From contig JBKCGZ010000208.1 of NCBI GenBank assembly GCA_046303115.1, positions 1-8,699 on the forward strand: 8,699 nt of DNA, written 5' to 3'. The position numbers were made by a program, and so were the translations under genes. This document shows, piece after piece, positions 1 through 6,678 of the stretch (position 1 is the stretch's first letter; the number at the start of each line of letters is the position of its first letter). This DNA comes from CAINEC01 sp046303115. GTDB lineage: Bacteria > Bacteroidota > Bacteroidia > AKYH767-A > OLB10. Under the pieces are notes generated by a model. That model made no database searches. It was not told the DNA's origin and was given only the letters and a program-made list of their open reading frames with translations.

Positions 1-56
1 GTTACCCGTACGACAGTTTAGCAAACTGTTCCTTTCGGCCTCTCAGGCACCTCACC
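1..56 (-). tRNA. tRNA-Ser(GCU), 3' part cut off by the window edge
   Basis: Read on the minus strand, the sequence starts GGTGAGGTG, the usual acceptor-stem start of bacterial tRNA-Ser(GCU). A D-arm follows with a CCT/AGG stem. The anticodon arm has stem ACAGT/ACTGT and a 7-nt loop TTGCTAA, which places anticodon GCT at window positions 20-22 (reads AGC/AGU). Next comes the start of the long variable arm typical of class II serine tRNAs (TACGGG then TAA). The window ends there, so the closing half of that arm, the T-arm and the acceptor 3' strand are missing. The truncation is only the window boundary and does not indicate a pseudogene. Confidence 0.93.
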
Positions 57-69
57 TTATGTGGGGTTG

Positions 70-100
70 CAAATGTAAGAAGTAAATACACTTCTCCAAA
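70..100 (-). promoter_or_regulatory. Bacteroidota-type promoter of the tRNA-Ser gene
   Basis: On the minus strand there is TACATTTG (70-77), an exact match to the Bacteroidota -7 consensus TAnnTTTG. It is preceded by TTTG (97-100) with a 19-nt spacer, matching the -33 element and the usual 19-21 nt spacing. Transcription would start at about 63-66, roughly 8 nt before the mature tRNA 5' end at 56. The motifs are seen directly; the start point is inferred from the consensus geometry. Confidence 0.72.
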
Positions 101-145
101 ATTTATTTTTAATTTTATTCAAAGTGTTTTTCAGTGCTTATATTT

Positions 146-153
146 TATATTTG
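146..153 (+). promoter_or_regulatory. Candidate -7 promoter element (TATATTTG) of the ABC transporter unit
   Basis: TATATTTG matches the Bacteroidota TAnnTTTG -7 consensus and is the only such match I found just before the binding-protein gene. No convincing TTG/TTTG -33 element lies 19-21 nt upstream. The element ends 4 nt before the ATG at 158, so the predicted transcription start falls on or next to the start codon. Either the mRNA is leaderless or nearly so, or the true promoter lies elsewhere. Confidence 0.4.
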
Positions 154-157
154 TTAG

Positions 158-2014
158 ATGTCTAAAACACCAAGAACACTTCAGTTATTTTTGTTTAACT
201 ATTTCATTTTGATTCTTTTTGTTATTGGATGTAATTCCGATGAATTAAAAGAAGTGCCAGATAATAGTGCTTATTCATTAGCTTACATATTACCCAATTC
301 AAAAATTTGGGATCCCACCTGGTCGAAATTAAATCAAGTAAATGTGCATATTCTAGCGGATCCTGATAATTTACATCCTACAAATGGATCTTCTCAAATT
401 CGTGATGAAGTCCTTCAGTATTTGCATGGTGCACTCATAAATACCGATTTGAAAAATGGTAACATGAGAGCTGGTATTTGTGAATCAATGCCAAAATTTT
501 CAGATGATAAAAAGTCGCTAACATTTAAGATCAGAAAAGGAATTGTTTGGGATGATGGTACTCAGGTAAATGCTGGTGATATAGCTTTCACTATTAAAGC
601 ATCAAAATGTGCACTAACCAATAATGTCTCAAATAAGTTCTTTTTTGAAAACGTTAAAGAGATTTTTATAGATACAACTGATAGTTTAAAGTTTACAATC
701 GTTTTTAAATCATCATCGGAATATAATCTTCCAATGTGGTGCGACTATCCAATTCTACAGGAAAGTAAATTTGATTTTGATAATAGACTTCGTACTGTTT
801 CAATTAATCAAATGAATGATACCAATTTTATTCAGTCTGCGAATCCAAAATTAGTTGCATGGGCAACAATGTTTAATCAAGAAGAAATGGGTAAAAACCC
901 TAAGCTTGTTAGTGGATTAGGTTCTTATCAATTGGAAAAATGGGAGCAAGGGCAATATATTTCTATTGTAAAAAAGAAAAATCATTGGACATCTCTCTTG
1001 AATGACACATTGAATATAGCGTATCCAGAAAAAATTGTATTTCGAATTGCGCAAGACCCCGCAGTTCAGAAATCTGGTTTTATTTCTCAGCTGTTTGATG
1101 CTTCAGGCGCCTTTCCAACACGATTATTGTTCGAACTTCAGCAAGATAAAATCTTCAATAAAAATTATCATAGCAAATTCGTAGATACATATGGTTATAC
1201 TTACATCGCTATGAATATGCATCCCGATGGAATAAAACAGCAATTAATTTTGAATGATATTAATGTTCGAAAGGCACTTGCCTATTCTTCACAAATAGAT
1301 AATATGATTAAGGTTGTCAATAAGGGGATAAATAAAAGGGTCGCAGGACCAGTAGCGCCACTTAAAAAAGAATATAATCAGGATTTAAAATTAATTCCAT
1401 TTGATCTAAAAAAAGCGAATGAACTACTTGATGCATGTGGATGGAAAGATTCTGATAAAGATGGAATTCGAGATAAGAAGATCAATAATAAAAAGGTATC
1501 GTTAACGCTTGAATTAATTTATTTCAATACGATACCTGATTGGAAAGAAATGGCGGTGATTATTGCAGAAGGTATGAAACAAGCAGGTATTATGATTAAA
1601 CCTGTTGCTTGTGATTATCCTACATGGATGGAAAAAGTTACGACCCACAACTATGATTTAGCAATGGGGTCTTGGAATACTTCTTCTTTCCCTGAGGATT
1701 ATAGTCAGCTATGGTCAACTGCATCTTTTATTGGTAATGGTAGTAATTATACTGGATTTGGTAATGCCTCTTCCGATAGTTTGATTAACGCAATTGCAAA
1801 GGAGACTGATACTACAAAAAAAATAATTTTAGAGAAGAAAATGCAAAAGCTTATTTATGATGAACAGCCTTATATCTTTCTATATGGATTAGTTCGTCGT
1901 TGTGTAGTACATAAGCGTTTTAATCATGTAACATTTTATGCTGAACGTCCTGGGATTTTTTATTCGCCATTGGAGTTAAGTCCTTTACGCAATAAGTCAT
2001 CCGTTAATAATTAA
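158..2014 (+). CDS. ABC transporter substrate-binding lipoprotein, family 5 (oligopeptide/dipeptide type)
   Basis: Extracytoplasmic receptor of an oligopeptide/dipeptide-type ABC importer; it captures ligand and presents it to the two permeases encoded next. The 618-residue protein begins with a lipoprotein signal: a hydrophobic run at about 9-23, then VIGC with Cys25 as the lipidated residue. Family features in order are DPDNLHPTN (68-76), the WDDGTQVNAGDIAFT segment (131-145), VRKALAY (370-376), the GWKDSDKDG loop (428-436) and EQPYIFLYG (569-577). It is longer than the usual 500-550 residues but appears complete. An in-frame TAG lies directly before ATG 158, so the frame cannot extend upstream, and later starts would cut the signal peptide. 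There is no Shine-Dalgarno sequence. The first permease follows after 3 nt. The true substrate (peptide, nickel, heme or other) cannot be read from the sequence. Confidence 0.9.
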   Translation: MSKTPRTLQLFLFNYFILILFVIGCNSDELKEVPDNSAYSLAYILPNSKIWDPTWSKLNQVNVHILADPDNLHPTNGSSQIRDEVLQYLHGALINTDLKNGNMRAGICESMPKFSDDKKSLTFKIRKGIVWDDGTQVNAGDIAFTIKASKCALTNNVSNKFFFENVKEIFIDTTDSLKFTIVFKSSSEYNLPMWCDYPILQESKFDFDNRLRTVSINQMNDTNFIQSANPKLVAWATMFNQEEMGKNPKLVSGLGSYQLEKWEQGQYISIVKKKNHWTSLLNDTLNIAYPEKIVFRIAQDPAVQKSGFISQLFDASGAFPTRLLFELQQDKIFNKNYHSKFVDTYGYTYIAMNMHPDGIKQQLILNDINVRKALAYSSQIDNMIKVVNKGINKRVAGPVAPLKKEYNQDLKLIPFDLKKANELLDACGWKDSDKDGIRDKKINNKKVSLTLELIYFNTIPDWKEMAVIIAEGMKQAGIMIKPVACDYPTWMEKVTTHNYDLAMGSWNTSSFPEDYSQLWSTASFIGNGSNYTGFGNASSDSLINAIAKETDTTKKIILEKKMQKLIYDEQPYIFLYGLVRRCVVHKRFNHVTFYAERPGIFYSPLELSPLRNKSSVNN

Positions 2015-2017
2015 AAA

Positions 2018-3406
2018 ATGCGAATTATTAGCAAAATAGTTTTAGTTGTCACTTCATTAATTGTTGTAATAGCGTTTTCTTTTTCATTGATACGTTTTCA
2101 AAGTGACCGGCCACTACAAGCTGTAACTGCCAATAACAATTTTTCGCAACATGCGATTTCAGTTTATGATCCTTCGTATCTAAAATTGTATCATCAATAC
2201 GGACTAGATCTTCCTTCGTTTTATTTTTCAATAAGTAATCTTGCATTACCTTATTCTTATAAATATCTACCTGCATGTGATGAAAAAGATTTTTTGATTT
2301 ACTGGAGTTGTAAGACAGGAAGTCCTGAAACTATTTATAAAGTTTATCAATCACTTATCCAGTTTCACAATGAAGAGTGGAGGATACCACCCTCGCAAGT
2401 GTTGAATTTGCAACGATTGTCAAACGGATTAATTTCTACAAACAATATTGATTCGTTGAATAATTATTATCGTCAATATGCTGAAAATCTTCCTCGAGAG
2501 TCTTTAACATTTAAAGCAATAGCTTCAGTTAATACCATCACTTCAATTGGGGTTTGGAAACAGTGGGTTCCTGTATTTCATGTGCATACAACTAATCAAT
2601 TTGGATTGTGGTTTTCAGATTGGTGGAATGGTGGTAATGGGATTTATAATCGATCTTGGATATCGAAAAATAAAGTTGGTTCTGTTATCGAAAAGCCTTT
2701 AATTATAACTTTGTTTATTACGATGATTACAATAGTCGTTATTATTTTTTATTCAATTTTTATTTCAGCTGAATTGTTTTTAAATAAGGAGAATAGATCA
2801 GTTAATTTTATACTTAATGCCTTTCACTTTTTTTATAGTTTGCCCTCCTTTTTTATTGGTGCGCTACTTATTTTTATATTTTCAAATCCGTATCAATTAC
2901 AATTGTTTCCTTCCAATTTTTCGTTTGCACCAATAGCAGAAGAAAATTCTATAACAATTTTGGCATTGTTAAAATCATGGAAATATTTTATGTTACCTGT
3001 TGTTACATTATCGTTTGGAGCAATTGTTTTTTTTACTTTGATGTTGTATCGTTCGTTCGAGGAAGAATATGCTAAGAACTACGTATTATCAGCCAAAATG
3101 ATGGGAGTGAATAATCGTACAATTGTTTATAAATATGTTTTGAAAAATGCACTTTACTCGTCATCCACATTTCTGTTTTTGTTGTTTCCTGCTTTATTAT
3201 CAGGGTCTATTATTGTTGAGCAATTGTTTTCAATTGCAGGAATTGGAAATTTATTAATTACTGCTGCGCGTAGTCAAGATGTGCCGGTTCTTTTACACCT
3301 ATTTGGATTAATAGGTTTGGTTACGGCTTTATGTTTTGTTGCATTGGATTATTTTCAGCAGAAAATAAATGGTAAATTGCTCTCTAATAAGGAGGATAAA
3401 GAATGA
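2018..3406 (+). CDS. ABC transporter permease, DppB/OppB type, with large extracytoplasmic insertion
   Basis: Inner-membrane permease subunit pairing with the product of the next gene to form the import channel. The N-terminal helix (about 5-26) is followed by some 195 mostly polar residues predicted to lie outside the cytoplasm (about 28-224). The membrane core comes next, with helices near 227-250, 264-288, 323-344, 380-402 and 424-443. The cytoplasmic coupling (EAA-type) loop that contacts the ATPase is at 352-379, with Gly363 at the conserved glycine and KNAL at its end. The stretch 395-424 (GSIIVEQLFSIAGIGNLL and following DVPVL) is strongly typical of DppB/OppB. At 462 residues it is well above the roughly 310-340 of the enterobacterial proteins. 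The start is 3 nt after the preceding stop, and the last 4 nt overlap the next gene. Orientation of the insertion is inferred from topology. Confidence 0.88.
   Translation: MRIISKIVLVVTSLIVVIAFSFSLIRFQSDRPLQAVTANNNFSQHAISVYDPSYLKLYHQYGLDLPSFYFSISNLALPYSYKYLPACDEKDFLIYWSCKTGSPETIYKVYQSLIQFHNEEWRIPPSQVLNLQRLSNGLISTNNIDSLNNYYRQYAENLPRESLTFKAIASVNTITSIGVWKQWVPVFHVHTTNQFGLWFSDWWNGGNGIYNRSWISKNKVGSVIEKPLIITLFITMITIVVIIFYSIFISAELFLNKENRSVNFILNAFHFFYSLPSFFIGALLIFIFSNPYQLQLFPSNFSFAPIAEENSITILALLKSWKYFMLPVVTLSFGAIVFFTLMLYRSFEEEYAKNYVLSAKMMGVNNRTIVYKYVLKNALYSSSTFLFLLFPALLSGSIIVEQLFSIAGIGNLLITAARSQDVPVLLHLFGLIGLVTALCFVALDYFQQKINGKLLSNKEDKE
3389..3395 (+). promoter_or_regulatory. Strong Shine-Dalgarno site for the second permease
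   Basis: AAGGAGG lies inside the end of the first permease gene, 7 nt before ATG 3403. It is unusually strong for this phylum and fixes the start. It probably supports re-initiation at the ATGA stop/start overlap and so helps equal production of the two permeases. Confidence 0.7.
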
Positions 3407-4500
3407 AGTGGCCTTATAAAATAATTCTGTTTTATACGTTTATCGCTATAACTGCTCCATTGCTAAGCAATGAAAAACCGATTTTAATTATCAGTGATGG
3501 ACATCTATCGTTTCCGTTTTTATATGATGAACAAATATTGATAGGGGAGGGAGATTTTTATATTATGCCATTGATTCCATATCGCGCTGGTGCAAGTGAT
3601 TTTAATAATGCTGATTTTAAAAGTCCGTTTGATGTACAAAGCAATTCAATTTTTAAACGACATTGGTTAGGCACAACGTTGCGTGGATGCGATGTTTTAG
3701 CAGGAATAATTTCAGGTTCAAGTTATGCGTTGATTGTTGGATTTTTTTCTGCCTTGATTAGTTTGGTAATTGGATTATTGATTGGTGCTGGCTCTGCATT
3801 TTCAAATACAGGATTGATACGATTGTCGTGGCTGCAATTATTAATGTTACTTCCTTTATTGCTTTTTGATTTTAATATTTTATTTAATGTTCAGGTTTCG
3901 GCAATATTGAAGATGGTATTAGTAATTCTATCGGTTTTCTTATTCTTTTGTATTGGTAGATTCAGAAATAATTTAAAAGCAGGTATTAAACTTAATTTCA
4001 AAAATTTCGAATCGCAATTGACAATTTTATTTTCTTCTATTCCGCGTTTGTTTTTTATTGTAGCAATTATGGGAATCTTTCAGCAAGGTATCCTAACATT
4101 AATATTGCTTTTAGGAATAACGGGATGGATGGAAATTGCTCGCCTTGTTCGTTCTGAAATTTATAAGATACAATCGATGGACTATTATGCAGCTGCAAAA
4201 TTATCAGGTGCATCGTGGTTGCGAATTACGCTGAAACAATTATTGCCTAATTTAAAGCCTTTGTTGATGGCTGTATTTGCATTTTCATTTGCAGGCGCTA
4301 TTATGTCGGAAGCTTCTTTAAGCTTCTTAGGATTTGGCTTAGCTGCTGATCAGGTGACTTGGGGCTCATTAATTTTAGAGGGTAAAGAGTCATTTCATGC
4401 TTGGTGGTTAATCCTCTTTCCTGGTTTATGTTTGAGCTCTTGCGTTTACGCATTATTCAGTATTGCACGCAATTATAATAATGATAATTATTCTTTGTAG
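3403..4500 (+). CDS. ABC transporter permease, DppC/OppC type, with extra membrane segments
   Basis: Second permease of the peptide-type importer. Helix 1 (about 5-22) is followed by a polar extracytoplasmic stretch to about residue 85. The HWLGT motif (87-91) then opens the family core, followed by a helix at 107-130. Two further hydrophobic segments (about 141-161 and 165-185) sit where standard DppC runs straight into the cytoplasmic loop, suggesting about eight helices instead of six. The coupling loop is at 258-285 (YYAAAKLSGAS, ending in LPNLKP), and EASLSFLGFGL with TWGSLI (303-324) is the hallmark C-terminal stretch. In the usual GRD motif after HWLGT the arginine is cysteine (Cys96). 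The 365 residues exceed the usual roughly 300. The start overlaps the previous stop as ATGA and has a strong ribosome-binding site. No ATPase gene follows. Confidence 0.87.
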   Translation: MKWPYKIILFYTFIAITAPLLSNEKPILIISDGHLSFPFLYDEQILIGEGDFYIMPLIPYRAGASDFNNADFKSPFDVQSNSIFKRHWLGTTLRGCDVLAGIISGSSYALIVGFFSALISLVIGLLIGAGSAFSNTGLIRLSWLQLLMLLPLLLFDFNILFNVQVSAILKMVLVILSVFLFFCIGRFRNNLKAGIKLNFKNFESQLTILFSSIPRLFFIVAIMGIFQQGILTLILLLGITGWMEIARLVRSEIYKIQSMDYYAAAKLSGASWLRITLKQLLPNLKPLLMAVFAFSFAGAIMSEASLSFLGFGLAADQVTWGSLILEGKESFHAWWLILFPGLCLSSCVYALFSIARNYNNDNYSL

Positions 4501-4532
4501 CTAGCTGAATAATATTCATTTTTGCAGGCATT

Positions 4533-4964
4533 ATGGTAACGCTCAATAAAATCTTCACCTTTGATATGGCACATGCACTAGAAAACTATCCAGGCAAATG
4601 TCGTCATATACATGGTCATACCTACATATTGCATGTTTCAGTAGCTGGAAAAATTTTAGATGAGCCCGGTGCACCTTTAGATGGCATGATTGCCGATTTT
4701 ACAGACATTAAACAATGGGTGAAAAGAGAAGTCATAGAAACATTCGACCATGCATTAGTTTTACGTCAGAATAGCGAGCATGCTAACATGAACTGGTCGG
4801 AATTAAACTGGACAAGAATTTTGTTAACGAGCTATCAGCCAACATGTGAAAATATCATGTTGGATATTCGTGATCGATTAAATAAGAAGATTCCTGCTGG
4901 ACTAGAATTAGTGCAATTGAGATTATACGAAACACCGACTTCGTATGCGGAGTGGAAAAAGTAA
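4533..4964 (+). CDS. queD: 6-carboxy-5,6,7,8-tetrahydropterin synthase (QueD/PTPS family)
   Basis: Cytoplasmic enzyme that converts 7,8-dihydroneopterin triphosphate to 6-carboxy-5,6,7,8-tetrahydropterin with release of acetaldehyde and triphosphate, an early step to preQ0 and queuosine. The family's residues are visible: zinc ligands His14, His27 and His29 (FDMAHAL and HIHGH), catalytic Cys23 in CRHIHGH, the DF pair at 55-56, Asp72-His73 in FDHALV, the pterin-binding PTCEN (Glu106) and Glu133 near the C-terminus. The 143 residues are close to the family size, with a slightly longer loop at 80-100. The start ATG gives the expected short N-terminus before the first beta strand. It lies 32 nt after the permease gene on the same strand with no terminator or clear promoter between, so it may be co-transcribed; a functional link to the transporter is not implied. 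A 6-pyruvoyl-tetrahydropterin synthase is the less likely alternative. No other queuosine genes are in the window. Confidence 0.88.
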   Translation: MVTLNKIFTFDMAHALENYPGKCRHIHGHTYILHVSVAGKILDEPGAPLDGMIADFTDIKQWVKREVIETFDHALVLRQNSEHANMNWSELNWTRILLTSYQPTCENIMLDIRDRLNKKIPAGLELVQLRLYETPTSYAEWKK

Positions 4965-4976
4965 TTTAATAATGAT

Positions 4977-5408
4977 TTACTCAGTAACGGCGATGGCTAT
5001 ACCGGGAAGTTTTATCTCAGATCCTTTATCGTCGAATCCAACAACGTCCTTCAAGTAGACAGTATCGCCAGGTAGCAATTTACCTATAGAACGTTTTGCC
5101 ATAATTGGAAATCCATCTAAACCTAATCCAAAATCTTTCACTTCCATCGGGCTTTTTACAATTACCTGTATTCCGAATTGATGTAAAGTATATGATTTGC
5201 CATCACTACATTTCACCATTACTTTGGGCGAATTCGACCATTCTTGTAAGTTAGCCAACGTCATTTTGTTTGTTCTAGCGGTATCACTCGAAGCATTACA
5301 AAATTTGATAATAGGTGTTTTTGACGATGCAGGTGCTTTCTTTTGTGCGGATAGAGTAGTGGTGAAAAAGCAAAAAATAGCCAGTAGTAATAGGTGTTTT
5401 TTTATCAT
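4977..5408 (-). CDS. Small secreted protein with a GldM C-terminal-like domain
   Basis: A 143-residue exported protein. Residues 1-21 are a clear signal peptide: KK, then a hydrophobic core LLLLAIFCFF, then LSA followed by Gln22, the Ala-Gln junction common in Bacteroidota secreted proteins. After a Lys/Ala/Ser-rich linker, residues 47-143 look like a single GldM C-terminal-type beta domain: MTLANLQ, then an FGIQVIV strand, then LLPGDTVYLKDVVGFDDKG and a closing LPGIAIAV strand. In GldM, such domains form the periplasmic end of the gliding/type IX secretion motor shaft. This protein lacks the N-terminal membrane helix and the other GldM domains, so it is not GldM itself. It starts 2 nt after the ribH stop and is the last gene of that unit. 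Domain assignment is by motif pattern only; the function is unknown. Confidence 0.62.
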   Translation of the reverse strand: MIKKHLLLLAIFCFFTTTLSAQKKAPASSKTPIIKFCNASSDTARTNKMTLANLQEWSNSPKVMVKCSDGKSYTLHQFGIQVIVKSPMEVKDFGLGLDGFPIMAKRSIGKLLPGDTVYLKDVVGFDDKGSEIKLPGIAIAVTE

Positions 5409-5410
5409 GG

Positions 5411-5893
5411 TTATTTGATTTTTATTGCGACCATTTTAAGTGCTGTGGCTGCGGCTTCAATTCCTTTGTTGCCATGCTTACCACCTGAACGATCTATGGC
5501 CTGATCTAAATTATCAGTTGTTAGTACTCCAAATATAAAAGGTTTGTTGTATTTGATCGTAAGATTAGTGATACCATTTGCAACGGCATCACAAATAAAG
5601 TCGAAATGCCTTGTTTCTCCTTGAATGACGCATCCGATGCAAATAATCGAATCATAGTTTTCTTGAGCCATCATCGAAGCACCAGCAGTTAATTCAAAAC
5701 TGCCAGGAACGTTCATTCTGGAAATGTTTTCTTCTTTTGCGCCAGCATCTAATAAAAAACGAATTGCACCCTGAGCCATAGCTTCTGTAATAACATGGTT
5801 CCATTCTGCTACGACAATGCCGAACTTATAAGGTTCGGCATTGGGCATTTCGTGATCTTGATGGTACGATAGCGATTGATGTGCTGTCGACAT
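5411..5893 (-). CDS. ribH: 6,7-dimethyl-8-ribityllumazine synthase
   Basis: Penultimate step of riboflavin synthesis: condenses 5-amino-6-ribitylamino-uracil with 3,4-dihydroxy-2-butanone 4-phosphate to 6,7-dimethyl-8-ribityllumazine; the family assembles into pentamers or 60-mer capsids. The 160-residue frame holds all signatures: FGIVVAEWN (24-32, aromatic Trp31 stacks on substrate), PGSFEL (63-68), GCVIQGETRHFD (87-98, catalytic His96), FGVLTTDN (121-128) and SGGKHGNKG (136-144, with Arg135 as the phosphate contact). The frame stays open upstream to an ATG at 5950, but that would add 19 unrelated residues and overlap the preceding gene by 50 nt. ATG 5893, 7 nt after that gene's stop and with AGGAAAA upstream, is preferred. 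No FMN riboswitch is seen, and there is no room for one; expression should follow the upstream TPR gene. Confidence 0.95.
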   Translation of the reverse strand: MSTAHQSLSYHQDHEMPNAEPYKFGIVVAEWNHVITEAMAQGAIRFLLDAGAKEENISRMNVPGSFELTAGASMMAQENYDSIICIGCVIQGETRHFDFICDAVANGITNLTIKYNKPFIFGVLTTDNLDQAIDRSGGKHGNKGIEAAATALKMVAIKIK

Positions 5894-5900
5894 ATAATTT

Positions 5901-6578
5901 TTATTTTCCTGATAATGCAGTAGCGCGACCGATATACTTATCAATATCACGAGCTTCTGTGCATGTTGGGAAATCTTTTTTAATTTGGTTATAAACTTCT
6001 AAGGCAGCAGTATAGTTTTTTTGATGCTCGTATACTTTACCAGTCTTCATTAAAAACATAGGCTTGGTAAAGTTGTTCTCATCATAATCAGATGCTTTTT
6101 TGTAAAAGTTTATAGCTTCGTCATAACGACCTAATTCCTGGTTTGCTGCTCCGATACCACCTAATGCTAAAGCACCAGTAACATCATCTTCTGCATCATA
6201 TTTTTTAAGTGCTTCAATTGCTTTTTCGAAATCGCCTTTTTTAAGATAGGTCATACCTAAATAATACTGTGCAAGGTTACCTGATTTTGTTGAGCCATAG
6301 TCTTGTGCAATTTGCTCGAATCCTGGGTATGTGCCATCACCGTTTAATGCTTGCTTTAAGCTATCTTGACTGAAATAGCGCTCTGCTGCAAACATTGCGT
6401 TTTGTGCTTTTTCTTCTTGAGGTCCCAAGATAAAATTGGTGTATGAAAAGTAAGCAACTAAAATTAAAACAGCCGCACCAACAATGATAGTTAGGCTCTT
6501 TTTGTTATTCTGAACATAGTTCTCAACTTTGTCTAGTGACAAGTTATTTTCGTTTCCTTCGTGGTTATTTGATGACAT
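5901..6578 (-). CDS. Membrane-anchored tetratricopeptide repeat protein
   Basis: A 225-residue protein with a polar, Asn/Glu-rich N-terminus, one transmembrane helix at about 28-50 (LTIIVGAAVLILVAYFSY) and a C-terminal helical repeat region. Three TPR units can be lined up: about 101-133 (YYLGMTYLKKGDFEKAIEAL), 135-169 (GRYDEAINFYKKA) and 173-206 (GKVYEHQKNYTAALEVY). The layout resembles YfgM-type proteins, in which a single N-terminal helix presents TPRs outside the inner membrane, where they contact other envelope proteins. The positive NNKK before the helix fits an N-in orientation with periplasmic repeats (inference). It is the first gene of a unit with ribH (7-nt gap) and the GldM-C-like gene. 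The specific partner is unknown, and riboflavin synthesis does not need such a protein. Confidence 0.8.
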   Translation of the reverse strand: MSSNNHEGNENNLSLDKVENYVQNNKKSLTIIVGAAVLILVAYFSYTNFILGPQEEKAQNAMFAAERYFSQDSLKQALNGDGTYPGFEQIAQDYGSTKSGNLAQYYLGMTYLKKGDFEKAIEALKKYDAEDDVTGALALGGIGAANQELGRYDEAINFYKKASDYDENNFTKPMFLMKTGKVYEHQKNYTAALEVYNQIKKDFPTCTEARDIDKYIGRATALSGK

Positions 6579-6604
6579 ACTAAAATAAATCAGTTAATAG
6601 ATGG

Positions 6605-6612
6605 CAAATATA
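6605..6612 (-). promoter_or_regulatory. Candidate -7 promoter element (TATATTTG) for the TPR-ribH unit
   Basis: Minus-strand TATATTTG matches TAnnTTTG and would start transcription near 6599-6602, leaving a leader of about 22 nt before ATG 6578. No clean TTG/TTTG -33 element is found 19-21 nt upstream, so the assignment rests on the -7 match and its position. Confidence 0.48.
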
Positions 6613-6630
6613 CATTTATTTTTTGGAGAG

Positions 6631-6675
6631 AAAAAACAGGTTTTTTAATTTGATTTAAGTGGAGTTAACACTTAA
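6631..6675 (-). terminator. Two hairpins after the phosphatase gene, possible weak terminator
   Basis: Three nt past the phosphatase stop is a perfect 7-bp inverted repeat, TTAAGTG/CACTTAA with a 7-nt loop (6655-6675), but no U-run follows directly. Further on, AAAAAACAGGTTTTTT (6631-6646) forms an AT-only arm with a very tight loop that yields a six-T run on the minus strand. Together they could slow or end transcription before the TPR gene, but neither is a classic GC-rich terminator. Confidence 0.33.
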
Positions 6676-6678
6676 TTG

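Noticed and set aside
2049..2276. 75-codon open frame on the minus strand inside the first permease gene
   Set aside because: It is a shadow of a well-supported gene, with no recognisable domain and no promoter.
4960..4990. Possible two-way terminator between the converging queD and GldM-C-like genes
   Set aside because: Only a 5-bp AGTAA/TTACT pairing with a long AT loop is present in and around the 12-nt gap, with no flanking T-run; too weak to call.
5197..5418. 73-codon plus-strand open frame across the GldM-C-like gene
   Set aside because: It is antisense to a gene with a clear signal peptide and domain pattern, and shows no protein features of its own.
5894..5950. Upstream extension of ribH to an ATG at 5950
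   Set aside because: It overlaps the TPR gene by 50 nt and adds residues not found in lumazine synthases; ATG 5893 gives the normal size and sits just after the TPR stop.
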